Source: Candidatus Zhuqueibacterota bacterium
GTDB lineage: Bacteria > Zhuqueibacterota > Zhuqueibacteria > Residuimicrobiales > Krinioviventaceae
Reading direction: 5' to 3'
Assembly (NCBI GenBank): GCA_016928775.1
Contig: JAFGKD010000031.1
Coordinates: forward strand, 1-59,999
DNA length: 59,999 nt
Made by a program: the position numbers and the translations under genes
Part shown: positions 27,647-36,480 of the stretch, piece after piece
Numbering within the stretch: position 1 is the stretch's first letter
Layout: each line of letters opens with the position of its first letter
The notes under the pieces: generated by a model
The model's database searches: none
What the model saw: the letters and a program-made list of their open reading frames with translations, nothing else
Told to the model about the DNA's origin: nothing

Positions 27647-28561
27647 ATGAAAAGTAACACGCCTAAAATTCTTAATCTTTCGCCTACGCGTCAATGTGCA
27701 CTCAACTGCGCTTGTTGCTATCTTCAATTACCCAAATTTTCACAACACAACGAACGAGATCTCTCTTTTTTTAAAAGCATTGTTAAGATTGCGACGCAGA
27801 TTGGCTTCGAGGAAATCGCAATGTCGGTTAATAGATTCTTTGAAGTAGTGGATATTAATTATTTATATTTAGCTGAATTGAGTCAACTTGCCATGGATTT
27901 AAATCAAAGATTTACCGTGACGACAAATTATGAAAACATCCAACAATTTGGCGGCGAAATTTACAAAAATTGCCAGCTCGTTTCGCTATCATTTGATGAG
28001 TTCAAGATAAACAATTTAAAGTTCGCCCCGTTCGTGGAGGCTGTTTGTTCTCTAAAAAAGTATGTCAAACAAGTAAATTTAAATATCTTGCTGACGAAAC
28101 GATTAATCGCTGAATTGAAAAATGGATTGTTGGAAAAATTGCTGCGACACGCTGATTCATGCTATCTTTTATTGCCCAAATGCTATCCAACAGATTTTTC
28201 ACGTCAAGATTTTTACGACTTTTTAAAGTGGTTCTTGCTTTTTATACAAAATTTTACCATATTTTCAAAAGTTCATTTAGACAAGTGTATAAGGCCCTAT
28301 ATTTTCCCTTTTTCAGAGGTCTACTCAAATTGCCAAGACTGTTTTCAAAGTGTCACGATTGGACCTGGAGGTGAGATTGGCTATTGTACTTACGAATTTC
28401 CATATGCTGTTTTAGAAAAACCCGTTAATTTTCTTAAAATTTTACGTCAAATGGTTGATGTAAAATCGGCAGGCGCGATGGATCGCTATGAGGCATGCAC
28501 TCATCCTCGTGATCATCCATTTTGCCGTCACATCTCATTCAATCCGATCCAGAACGAGTAG
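27647..28561 (+). CDS. Radical SAM protein, first gene of the AAA/SIR2 cluster
   Basis: 304 residues from ATG 27647 (a TTG at 27626 is in frame but weaker). The N-terminus has LNLSPTRQCALNCACCYLQL: Cys spaced CX3CX2C as in radical SAM [4Fe-4S] sites. The middle is a partial TIM barrel (IGFEEIAMSVNRFFEVVDIN, QLVSLSFDEFKINN, VNLNILLTKR). The C-terminus has an auxiliary Cys cluster (SNCQDCFQSVTIGPGGEIGY, CTYEF, ACTHPRDHPFCRH) like SPASM/Twitch domains that hold extra Fe-S clusters. Such enzymes often modify peptides or tRNA; no peptide substrate gene is evident. It ends 24 bases before the SIR2-like gene, so it belongs to the cluster. Reaction unknown. Confidence 0.75.
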   Translation: MKSNTPKILNLSPTRQCALNCACCYLQLPKFSQHNERDLSFFKSIVKIATQIGFEEIAMSVNRFFEVVDINYLYLAELSQLAMDLNQRFTVTTNYENIQQFGGEIYKNCQLVSLSFDEFKINNLKFAPFVEAVCSLKKYVKQVNLNILLTKRLIAELKNGLLEKLLRHADSCYLLLPKCYPTDFSRQDFYDFLKWFLLFIQNFTIFSKVHLDKCIRPYIFPFSEVYSNCQDCFQSVTIGPGGEIGYCTYEFPYAVLEKPVNFLKILRQMVDVKSAGAMDRYEACTHPRDHPFCRHISFNPIQNE

Positions 28562-28585
28562 AGACAATCAGGGAGGCGGTTAATT

Positions 28586-30142
28586 TTGTGCGATGGGACG
28601 TTCTATATCTCCATGATCGAAAAGATTGCAAAATCTCTTTATTTGTACCGGCTACAGAAAAAATCCTTTGTTCTCTTGCTTGGCAATGGTGCTTCAATAT
28701 CCTCAGGCATCAAACCAAATATTGAAATCATAAAAGATATTTTAACAGAAAACGCCCAGGCTGTGGATAATGCTCAGGAAGAACAGCTTGTTGACAATTT
28801 CAATCAAATCTGGGAACAACAACCGGAGCTGCGAGAAAATTTTGCCAATAACTATCTAAACTACAAGCAAATTTCCGACGGTTATATTTCTCTCGCTTAT
28901 TTAATCAAAGGCGGTTATTTTAATCCGATATTTTCACTGAATTTTGATACGCTTCTCGAAGATGCTTTGCGAAAGATCGATTTTGATGATTTTAAAGTGA
29001 TTTATCGCAGCAAAAAAAACGATGAAAATATGGGCTCGTTGCTCGAACAGGCTGATAAAAAAGTAAAAATTGTCAAACTGCATAAAAATTATGAGGATAA
29101 TGATTTTCTCTATACGTCCGATGATCTATTAAACTACCCATCAAGTTTGGAATCAGTACTTTATTCGTACTTTCGGAAAAAAATGATTGTTTGCGGTTAT
29201 TCATTTGGGGATTTAAATATAACGAACGTCTTCACCCGCAATCCGCAAAATCAAGATGAGCTCTATTACGTTAATCCGAATGGCAAAACCGGTGCAAAAC
29301 ATATATTAGGGATTGAAAAAAAACGTCAAAAATGTGAAATTGTTGAGGGTGCTGAAGGGACGTTTGACTATTTTTTTTCGACATGTTGGCAGAATATTTT
29401 CGCACAGACTATTCAAAAAGAGTATCCCTATCCAGTTGCAAAATCTTTTGTAAATCTTAAGCAAAGTCAATCCAATATCGATAAACTCAAATCACTTCAT
29501 CAATTATTTGAGAATGCGATAAAATTCATTTGTGCGATCGCGCTCGCTGATTATAGACAGGTCAGAAAAAAGACACATGGCGATATTAGCAGTTCTTACT
29601 TGAAGCCCTTCTTGGAAAATATCTATAAAATTTTTGACCTGAATAATGCGGTCAAGTTTGGATGGCAGTTTGCCGCGAATTACACGTCTTCAAGCTTTGA
29701 TTTTTTCTGCAAACCCATTTTAAATTTCTTTTCGGAAAACTGGCAGGATATTAACAATCTAACAAATGAAATTGAAGCTTGGACAGAAGCTGATGCCGAT
29801 GAACAAGTTTATGAAAAGAGATATCAACAAGTTTTAAATTTACTACAGCGAATGGATTTCCTGCAAGAGTATGTTCTCACCGCTCACCCAATGAATTTTC
29901 CGGATATGGATCAGTTCGAAATCATTGCACTCAAGGGTGAAAGTATTGAAGCCGATTCAAATGTAGCCGTTAACAACAGCGAGTTCATGCTTTATCTTGA
30001 TCTTCGTAGCACCAGCATCCGCAGCAAAGGAATTCCACTCCACCCCTTGATGCTTTTGCGCGATTTCAAACTAAAAGAGGGCAAACTCACAGCCAATTTT
30101 TATTTCTATAACCAAGAGAAAAACGAGTCAAAAGCCGAATGA
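28586..30142 (+). CDS. SIR2-like NAD-binding protein (predicted NADase) of the AAA cluster
   Basis: 518 residues. A TTG start 7 bases after GGGAGGCGG is favoured; ATG 28613 is the alternative. Residues about 25-260 have SIR2 features: FVLLLGNGASISSG (NAD-binding glycine motif near 31-36), FSLNFDTLLEDAL (the T-x-N-[FY]-D element near 118), KIVKLHKN (catalytic His candidate near 168), and VCGYSFGDLNI (near 203). These match SIR2_2/defence-type SIR2 proteins rather than protein deacetylases: there is no zinc-finger Cys quartet. The C-terminal half is helical and unassigned. The TGA overlaps the next ATG (ATGA), indicating translational coupling with AAA-1. NAD hydrolysis is inferred from related bacterial defence proteins. 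Confidence 0.8.
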   Translation: MCDGTFYISMIEKIAKSLYLYRLQKKSFVLLLGNGASISSGIKPNIEIIKDILTENAQAVDNAQEEQLVDNFNQIWEQQPELRENFANNYLNYKQISDGYISLAYLIKGGYFNPIFSLNFDTLLEDALRKIDFDDFKVIYRSKKNDENMGSLLEQADKKVKIVKLHKNYEDNDFLYTSDDLLNYPSSLESVLYSYFRKKMIVCGYSFGDLNITNVFTRNPQNQDELYYVNPNGKTGAKHILGIEKKRQKCEIVEGAEGTFDYFFSTCWQNIFAQTIQKEYPYPVAKSFVNLKQSQSNIDKLKSLHQLFENAIKFICAIALADYRQVRKKTHGDISSSYLKPFLENIYKIFDLNNAVKFGWQFAANYTSSSFDFFCKPILNFFSENWQDINNLTNEIEAWTEADADEQVYEKRYQQVLNLLQRMDFLQEYVLTAHPMNFPDMDQFEIIALKGESIEADSNVAVNNSEFMLYLDLRSTSIRSKGIPLHPLMLLRDFKLKEGKLTANFYFYNQEKNESKAE

Positions 30143-32025
30143 GCCTGGTTGTCAGATACAGTGACCTTGAAGGGCGTATTATAGACATCGAACTCGATAA
30201 AGTCCATTGGGAGAAGGCGCGAGATCGATATTTTATCGTGTTGATCTCACCCAAAGAAGCCGAATCCGATAAAAATGAACTTGAAAATGATGCGATCGAG
30301 ACGGTCGAAAAAAAGCAGCACAAAGTTATCGGTTTTGAGGTTGAAGCCGGCAAATCAAAACTTAGTCCGGAAGCCAGCGCTAAAGCTTTTAATCGTGCCA
30401 AGGACCTTCTCGATCTCGATGATCCGATGCAGATCAAGAGTGTGCTTCAGGATTGGGGCTACAGATTAACCATTGGGCCGGCCGCCTTGGAAGCAAACGA
30501 TTATATCGAGAAGCATATCCTCGCAGGATATTCCCTGCTTTATGTGCTTTCCTATGAAGAAGACCGGGTTATAAATGCCCTGGCCGGTATTGCCGAGGAT
30601 AAGGGACTCGCATTATATTCGTGGAGTTTTCACAAGGGCGTTATCGATCGCAATAACAAACCCTCAAATATCGAAATAGAGAATCCAGGACAGGTTATCG
30701 ATTGGTGCATGAAAAACAAAGAGGACGCCATCTATGTCCTGAAGGATTTTCATTATTTTCTTGATGATCCCTACATTATCCGCAAAATCAGAGACCTTGT
30801 TCAAAAATTTAAAGAGAAGACGCGCACGGTCATTTTTTTATCACCAATAAATTTTATTCCAGAAGAGTTAGAGAGGGATATCACTATAACTTTTTATCCG
30901 CTGCCGCAGTTCGAAGAATTGGAAGCGCTGCTGACAAGAGTTATAGAGGATCTTGGCGTCAAAGAGAATTTGGTCACGCCTGAAGAAAAACAGAATAAAG
31001 CAATCGAAGATTTACTTTTGCAAATGGAGCGAAGGTCGCAATTAATACAAGGCTGTCTTGGACTGACTTTATTGGAAGCGCAAAATTTGTTCTGCAAAGC
31101 AATAGCCCGAAATGGCGGTCTCTTTCTCGATTCAATCAGCGAGATTATTGAGGAAAAAGAGCAAATAATCAAAAAATCCGGTATTCTGGAATTCCATACA
31201 TCGCCGGAAAATTTTTCCGATATCGGCGGTTTGGAGAACCTGAAAAAATGGCTGAATGAGCGCACGCCAAGTGCTTTGGAAAGTGCGTGGCAGCTCTTTA
31301 TTGGATTGCCTACATCATTAAACGGTATCTTGCTGATTGGTGTTCCTGGGTGTGGCAAAAGTTTGTGTGCAAAAGCCGTGGCAGCGGAATGGAAAATACC
31401 CCTGCTGCGATTGGACCTGGGTCGTGTATTTGGTGCCGTCGTTGGTGAATCGGAGGGCAACATGCGAAAAGCAATTTCTATCGCCGAGGCCGCGGCACCC
31501 TGCATACTCTGGATCGATGAAATTGAAAAAGGTTTCAGCACTGTGTGGGGTGGATCAACAGGCATTACTAGCCGAATTTTTGGTACATTTTTAACGTGGC
31601 TTCAAGAAAAAACGTCAATGGTCTTTGTGGCTGCGACTGCGAATGACATATCGAATTTGCCACCCGAGTTTTTGCGCAAAGGACGATTCGACGAAATATT
31701 CTTTGTTAATTTACCGAATGCAAAAGAGCGAGAAGGGATTTTCCGTATTCATCTGAATAAAAGAAAACATAATCCTGATAATTTTCCGACAAAAGAGTTT
31801 GCCCAATTGACGGATGGCTTCAGTGGAGCTGAAATCGAACAAATTATTATCTCGGCTCTCTATGACGCATTCGATGAAAAGAGTCCTCTAACGTCAGAAC
31901 TCATAAAGAAGAATATCTACGCGACAATACCTCTGGCAAAGACAAGCAAGCGAGAAATCGAACAAATAATCAAACGAGGAAAGATGATGTCCGCCAAATC
32001 TGCAAGCATACAGGAAAAAGTCTAA
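30139..32025 (+). CDS. Ycf46-type AAA ATPase 1
   Basis: 628 residues. A unique N-terminal extension of about 125 residues (MSLVVRYSDLEGRIIDIELD ...) precedes the Ycf46-type N-half (AGYSLLYVLSYEEDRVINAL, AIYVLKDFHYFLDD, TVIFLSPINFIPEELERDIT), which looks like a degenerate AAA fold without a Walker A. The C-half is a classical AAA: SDIGGLENLKKWL, Walker A GVPGCGKS near 400, Walker B ILWIDEIEKGF near 456, sensor ATAND near 499, arginine finger FLRKGRFDE near 512, [11 protein letters not shown]. Unlike the two paralogues downstream it ends soon after the lid and lacks their C-terminal module, and between the GG-L and Walker A the usual G-L-P-x-P-R-G is altered. Coupled to the SIR2 gene by ATGA overlap. 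Confidence 0.9.
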   Translation: MSLVVRYSDLEGRIIDIELDKVHWEKARDRYFIVLISPKEAESDKNELENDAIETVEKKQHKVIGFEVEAGKSKLSPEASAKAFNRAKDLLDLDDPMQIKSVLQDWGYRLTIGPAALEANDYIEKHILAGYSLLYVLSYEEDRVINALAGIAEDKGLALYSWSFHKGVIDRNNKPSNIEIENPGQVIDWCMKNKEDAIYVLKDFHYFLDDPYIIRKIRDLVQKFKEKTRTVIFLSPINFIPEELERDITITFYPLPQFEELEALLTRVIEDLGVKENLVTPEEKQNKAIEDLLLQMERRSQLIQGCLGLTLLEAQNLFCKAIARNGGLFLDSISEIIEEKEQIIKKSGILEFHTSPENFSDIGGLENLKKWLNERTPSALESAWQLFIGLPTSLNGILLIGVPGCGKSLCAKAVAAEWKIPLLRLDLGRVFGAVVGESEGNMRKAISIAEAAAPCILWIDEIEKGFSTVWGGSTGITSRIFGTFLTWLQEKTSMVFVAATANDISNLPPEFLRKGRFDEIFFVNLPNAKEREGIFRIHLNKRKHNPDNFPTKEFAQLTDGFSGAEIEQIIISALYDAFDEKSPLTSELIKKNIYATIPLAKTSKREIEQIIKRGKMMSAKSASIQEKV

Positions 32026-32085
32026 CGACAAAGCAATTGACTCTGTCTGGATTTGTCGTGGTAAATCTAATTCGGAGGCCTGGAA

Positions 32086-32481
32086 TTGTCACACTTTACG
32101 ACAGTACGAACGCATATACGTGATGTCGAGTGCTTAAAATCAGCACTCAATTATTACGATTTTAAATTTGAGGAGGGCATCTGTTTTGTTAAAGACTACA
32201 GGGGAAACAGCTGTCAAGTCAATCTGGCTATTCGAACCGGTACAGCTTATGATATCGGCTTTCGTATGAATGAAGACGACTGTGAGATCATCGCCGATTG
32301 GTGGGGAGTCGAAAAGGATACCAACCTCAAAGAAAAGCAAACTGTCGACAAGATTCGCCAACGCTATGCTTATGAAAAAATACTCAAAGAACAAACCAAT
32401 CTAGAACAAAAAGGATTCATGGTCGCCAAAGAAGAGGTCACCAAAGAAAATGTTGTGATGATCACTTTGCGTCACTATTAA
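32086..32481 (+). CDS. DUF1257 (Ycf35) protein
   Basis: 131 residues. TTG start with GGAGG upstream; the encoded MSHFTTVRTHIRDVECLKSA is the exact family opening. Also YDIGFRMNEDDCEIIADWWG, the conserved centre of Ycf35/DUF1257, and a late KEEVTKENVVMITLRHY. Ycf35 is a conserved but uncharacterised plastid and cyanobacterial protein. Here it lies between two Ycf46-type ATPases and directly before a DUF2997 gene. I see no enzyme motif; it is likely a small partner or adaptor of the ATPases. Confidence 0.93.
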   Translation: MSHFTTVRTHIRDVECLKSALNYYDFKFEEGICFVKDYRGNSCQVNLAIRTGTAYDIGFRMNEDDCEIIADWWGVEKDTNLKEKQTVDKIRQRYAYEKILKEQTNLEQKGFMVAKEEVTKENVVMITLRHY

Positions 32482-32500
32482 ATGTCAGAGGAAATGTAAC

Positions 32501-32725
32501 ATGGAAGAAATAATACTCAAAGTAATGCCTGACGGCACTGTAAAAATACAGGTCAGTGGCGTCAGCGGCGACGAATGCTTGGAGCTTACAGAATTCATAG
32601 AGAAATCACTTGGGACAGTTGTAGAACGTGAAAAGACCCATGAATTCAATTTGCCACGAATAGTTGACAAAACGAAGGGAAAATACCGAATCCAAATGCG
32701 CGGGGCTGGAAATGACAAACAATAA
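32501..32725 (+). CDS. DUF2997-like small protein
   Basis: 74 residues. The core IILKVMPDGTVKIQVSGVSG, DECLELTEFIEKSLGTVVER matches DUF2997: two beta strands with a K/P-x-G turn, then a G-x-x-C-x-x-x-T helix ending in a leucine-rich stretch. This family is found next to Ycf35-type genes in cyanobacteria, as I recall. The last 14 bases overlap the start of AAA-2, so the two are probably translationally coupled. Start ATG 32501 is 19 bases after the DUF1257 stop, with AGAGGAAATG as a ribosome site. Confidence 0.8.
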   Translation: MEEIILKVMPDGTVKIQVSGVSGDECLELTEFIEKSLGTVVEREKTHEFNLPRIVDKTKGKYRIQMRGAGNDKQ

Positions 32726-34550
32726 TGGAGATAGTGAAACGGTGACGCTTAGTCACACCAAGGGTGATAGCCGACTGAAAATCGACAAAGAAATCGAACT
32801 TTTAATCAGGGCAAAATACCCTATAATCTCACTGCTAAGCTGGGAAGAGGATCGTATCACAAGACAGTTGAAGCAAATGGCTGCGGAGCTTGATATTGAA
32901 AATGTTCGAACATGGAGTTTCAGCAGAGGATTTGATGATGAAGATCTCAGCCTGGGGCCGCCAAAAGATCCAATTTCAGCGCTCGACGACTGCCTCAAAG
33001 ATGAACAAGATGGAGTATTCATCTTTTATGATTTCCATCCTTTCCTCAGGGATCACGCATCGCGTTCATTATTTAACCGCAAACTGCGTGATTTAGCCAT
33101 CGCTTTTCGAGAATCCCCGTTGTTGCGTACGATCATTTTAATTTCTCCTATCGCCGATATCCCAGATGAATTGGAAAAAGATGTCACGCTTATTGACTAC
33201 CCTCTCCCCGAAGTAGGGGAAATCGATGACATCTTTGAGGAGACCATAAAAACGACGGGCGCAAAATCTCTGCTGTCGCCATCCGACAAAGAAAAACTCT
33301 TAAAGGCAGCTCTCGGACTCACGGTCAATGAGATTCGTAATGTTTTTGCAAAGGCAGTGGTTGATAACAATCAAATTCAGGCTGAAGATATTCAATTCAT
33401 CATTGAGGAAAAAAGGCAGATCATTCGTAAATCCGGGATCCTCGAATATTATCCTCTGGAGGAGGAATTTGACAGTATAGGAGGTCTCAATGCGCTCAAA
33501 GAATGGCTGCGACAACGCTCAAATTCTTTCTCCTACAAAGCGCGTGAATTCGGCTTACCTGAACCGAAGGGCATTCTCCTGGTGGGTATCCCGGGTTGTG
33601 GCAAAAGTCTGAGCGCCAAGGCGGTAGCCGCCGAATGGAAGCAGCCTCTGCTGCGCCTCGATATTGGCAAAATATTTGGTGGCATTGTTGGTTCATCCGA
33701 AGAAAATATGCGTCGCGCTATAAAAGTAGCGGAAAGCGTATCGCCGACAATTTTATGGCTTGATGAAATTGAAAAGGGATTCGCCGGCATGAAGGATGGG
33801 GGCGACAGCGGCGTGACTTCTAGAGTGTTTGGAACATTTTTAACCTGGATGCAAGAGAAGAACAAACCCGTATTTGTTGTTGCGACCGCAAATGATATTT
33901 CCAAACTACCCCCTGAATTTTTACGAAAAGGCCGCTTTGATGAGATATTCTTTGTCGACCTGCCTGAGCCTGATGAAATAAAGGAAATCATTGCCATACA
34001 TTTACAAAAACGAAATCGTGATCCGGAGGATTTTGATTTAGAAATGCTCGCAAAAATTGCGAAAGGTTACACCGGTGCGGAGATTGAACAAATCATCATC
34101 AGTTCACTCTATACTGCTTTTCATACGAACAAGGATATTGATACCGCCATGATTGAGACGGCTATCCAAGAGACTGTTCCGTTGAGCAAAACCATGGAAA
34201 CAGAGATAACTGCTTTGCGGCGATGGGCTCAAAAGCGTGCCAGGTTTGCATCTGAAGTTCGTACTACAGGAAGCGATCAGATGAAACCGCCAATAAAACC
34301 ATTAACGAAATTGCGTTTCCCCTATATGTTCGACAATCAACAGAAGGCCAATACATTTAGTGAATTTAAAGAGTTGTGTAAAGAGAACGAATCAGAAGTT
34401 TGGGAGAATATTTCGGCAGGTCGCATGGAAAAATGGCTAGAAAGAAACAATTTTTTTGAGCTTGCTGCAGAAACTGCAAAACTTCGTGACTATACGAACA
34501 ATGATATTGCTTTTGAACAATTTTTAGCCCTTTTAGAAAAGGTGTCATGA
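32712..34550 (+). CDS. Ycf46-type AAA ATPase 2
   Basis: 612 residues; ATG 32712 chosen over upstream in-frame codons that fall inside the DUF2997 gene. The N-half has the Ycf46 signature LLIRAKYPIISLLSWEEDRI, GVFIFYDFHPFLRD, TIILISPIADIPDELEKDVT, LIDYPLPE. The C-half AAA has FDSIGGLNALKEWL, Walker A GIPGCGKS near 292, Walker [12 protein letters not shown] near 347, sensor ATAND, finger FLRKGRFDE and GYTGAEIEQII. Residues about 533-612 (from LRFPYMFDNQQKANTFSEFK, through AGRMEKWLERNNF, to AFEQFLALL) are a separate module shared with AAA-3 and with the following membrane protein. All catalytic residues are present, so ATP-driven remodelling is likely. Confidence 0.92.
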   Translation: MTNNNGDSETVTLSHTKGDSRLKIDKEIELLIRAKYPIISLLSWEEDRITRQLKQMAAELDIENVRTWSFSRGFDDEDLSLGPPKDPISALDDCLKDEQDGVFIFYDFHPFLRDHASRSLFNRKLRDLAIAFRESPLLRTIILISPIADIPDELEKDVTLIDYPLPEVGEIDDIFEETIKTTGAKSLLSPSDKEKLLKAALGLTVNEIRNVFAKAVVDNNQIQAEDIQFIIEEKRQIIRKSGILEYYPLEEEFDSIGGLNALKEWLRQRSNSFSYKAREFGLPEPKGILLVGIPGCGKSLSAKAVAAEWKQPLLRLDIGKIFGGIVGSSEENMRRAIKVAESVSPTILWLDEIEKGFAGMKDGGDSGVTSRVFGTFLTWMQEKNKPVFVVATANDISKLPPEFLRKGRFDEIFFVDLPEPDEIKEIIAIHLQKRNRDPEDFDLEMLAKIAKGYTGAEIEQIIISSLYTAFHTNKDIDTAMIETAIQETVPLSKTMETEITALRRWAQKRARFASEVRTTGSDQMKPPIKPLTKLRFPYMFDNQQKANTFSEFKELCKENESEVWENISAGRMEKWLERNNFFELAAETAKLRDYTNNDIAFEQFLALLEKVS

Positions 34551-34565
34551 ATTTGGAGAAAAAGC

Positions 34566-36410
34566 ATGGCCGATATTTTTAATGAGATTGATCTCTTGGT
34601 TCGCGCGAAATATCCTATTCTTTATATTGTCACATGGGAGGAAGACCGCGCGCTCGCGGATTTGAAAAAGATCGCCTCAGAAATGCTCCGTGACTTATAC
34701 ATTTGGAGAGAATCGGATCAACAGTTGGAAGGTCCCAATGGTAAAGTCCAAAAGATCGATCCACTTGAAGCATTAAACCAATTTCAAAAATCTGACGCCG
34801 ATTTGGTCTATGTATTTTTCGATTTCCATGCTTTTCTTGCGGACGTACAATCCCGTCTCATTCGTAAGCTTCGAGACGTTGCATTTTACCTGAAATATTC
34901 GAAAGAACGCAAAACCATCGTTATTATTTCTCCGGTACTAAAAATTCCCACGGAGCTGGAAAAAGATATTACTGTTGTTGACTATCCATTTCCGGATGTA
35001 AACCAGCTGGACGAAGTGCTTGATCGAGTGATAAAAGAGGCGCAAGAGAATCCTACTGTGAAAGTAAACATCGATAAGCGTGCGCGTGAGAAAATCCTCA
35101 AAGCTTGCCTTGGTCTAACGCTCAGCGAAGCTGAGCATGCTTTGCAGAAGGCAATTGAAGATGATAAAAAATTATCGGAAAAAGATCTTGATCTGATACT
35201 AAACGAAAAAAAACAAATAATCCGCAAGTCCGGTATTATGGAATATTTTTCGCCTGATGAAGCATTCAATGACATCGGTGGTCTTGAGGAACTCAAAAAC
35301 TGGCTCAGCAAACGAAGTGATGCTTTTACCGATGAAGCGCGAAAATTCGGTTTGCCCGCCCCTCGCGGAATCATGCTCATTGGCGTTCCTGGATGTGGCA
35401 AGAGTTTGTGTGCTAAAGCCATCGCTGCAGAGTGGGATATGCCATTGTTACGTCTCGAAATAGGTAGCCTATTCAGTTCGTATGTTGGTTCTTCTGAAGC
35501 AAATATTCGAAAAGCAATCACTATTGCTGAAAACATATCACCAACTGTTCTCTGGCTAGATGAGATTGAAAAAGGCTTTAGTGGAGCAGGGAGCTCGGAG
35601 AGTGACGGGGGAACCGCAGGTCGTGTTTTTGGCACTTTTATTACTTGGATGCAAGAGAAAATCAAGCCGGTTTTTGTCGTAGCGACCGCAAATGATATAT
35701 CCAAATTGCCACCGGAGCTCTTGCGGAAAGGCAGATTTGACGAAATATTTTTCGTCGATTTGCCGGATGAAGCTGAACGCGCAAAGATTTTTGAGATCCA
35801 TTTACTCAAACGACTTGGCAAAAGTCGCTTTCAGGAACAACTGGATCAAGATTTAAGGCTGGTAGAGCTAGCACAACAAACTGAAAATTTTAGCGGTGCC
35901 GAGATTGAGCAATCCGTTATATCCGCGTTGTATGATGCCTTTGCGCGTCGCAAAGAAGAAAGCCCGTTAAACTTGACTCCGTATTTGCAAGATAATCTGC
36001 GAAATACGGTACCACTAGCAGTTACCATGAGCGCAACGATTTCCAGTTTGCGAAGCTGGGCGACGATCCGTGCCCGTCGAGCTTCCGCTCGCCAAATCCC
36101 TGCTCTATCGAGTTCACCGCGTTTATTACGCAATAAACTGAAAAGATTTCGAACTCCATTCGCCTTTGATGATGGTTACATTGCCGAATCGAGTGAAGAT
36201 TTTCTGCTCGCGGCGGAAACAAGAAGAGGCGAAATTGAACGCCATTTGTACAGCGAACGGCTAGAACACTGGTTGCGAACAAACGGTTTTGAACCACTAA
36301 CTCTTGAGATACGCAAAATAAGACAGGAAGCAACCAATAAGGCTTTTGGCGTGGAACAATTTCTAACGTTTACTGCACAATACTTTAGCAAAAGCAGATC
36401 TTCAAGATAA
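34566..36410 (+). CDS. Ycf46-type AAA ATPase 3
   Basis: 614 residues, 15 bases after AAA-2, with TTGGAGAAAA upstream of the ATG. Starts at once with the Ycf46 N-half ([62 protein letters not shown]), and so is the most canonical of the three. AAA half: [32 protein letters not shown] near 272, [13 protein letters not shown] near 329, [25 protein letters not shown]. The C-terminal module at about 530-614 ([41 protein letters not shown]) aligns with that of AAA-2. Duplication of one ancestor is evident; distinct sequences suggest a mixed hexamer or separate clients. Confidence 0.93.
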   Translation: MADIFNEIDLLVRAKYPILYIVTWEEDRALADLKKIASEMLRDLYIWRESDQQLEGPNGKVQKIDPLEALNQFQKSDADLVYVFFDFHAFLADVQSRLIRKLRDVAFYLKYSKERKTIVIISPVLKIPTELEKDITVVDYPFPDVNQLDEVLDRVIKEAQENPTVKVNIDKRAREKILKACLGLTLSEAEHALQKAIEDDKKLSEKDLDLILNEKKQIIRKSGIMEYFSPDEAFNDIGGLEELKNWLSKRSDAFTDEARKFGLPAPRGIMLIGVPGCGKSLCAKAIAAEWDMPLLRLEIGSLFSSYVGSSEANIRKAITIAENISPTVLWLDEIEKGFSGAGSSESDGGTAGRVFGTFITWMQEKIKPVFVVATANDISKLPPELLRKGRFDEIFFVDLPDEAERAKIFEIHLLKRLGKSRFQEQLDQDLRLVELAQQTENFSGAEIEQSVISALYDAFARRKEESPLNLTPYLQDNLRNTVPLAVTMSATISSLRSWATIRARRASARQIPALSSSPRLLRNKLKRFRTPFAFDDGYIAESSEDFLLAAETRRGEIERHLYSERLEHWLRTNGFEPLTLEIRKIRQEATNKAFGVEQFLTFTAQYFSKSRSSR

Positions 36411-36480
36411 TCAAAACAGTTTTTGAGTAGCCTTTATTTTCTCCGTATATTGAACACTCACGACAAAGGAACTATTATTA

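Noticed and set aside
28586..30142. Calling the SIR2-like protein a protein deacetylase
   Set aside because: The zinc-binding Cys quartet of deacetylase sirtuins is absent and the motifs fit the defence-type SIR2_2 group better.
34982..35821. Long minus-strand frames opposite AAA-3 (and similar ones opposite AAA-1 and AAA-2)
   Set aside because: They recur at the same place in all three paralogues because the sense-strand AAA domain is conserved; Ser/Arg-rich composition is typical of antisense frames.
30139..36410. Calling the ATPases FtsH or MoxR
   Set aside because: No HEXXH protease domain and no membrane helix as in FtsH; the GG-L start and F-L-R-K-G-R-F-D finger with the Ycf46-type N-half exclude MoxR.
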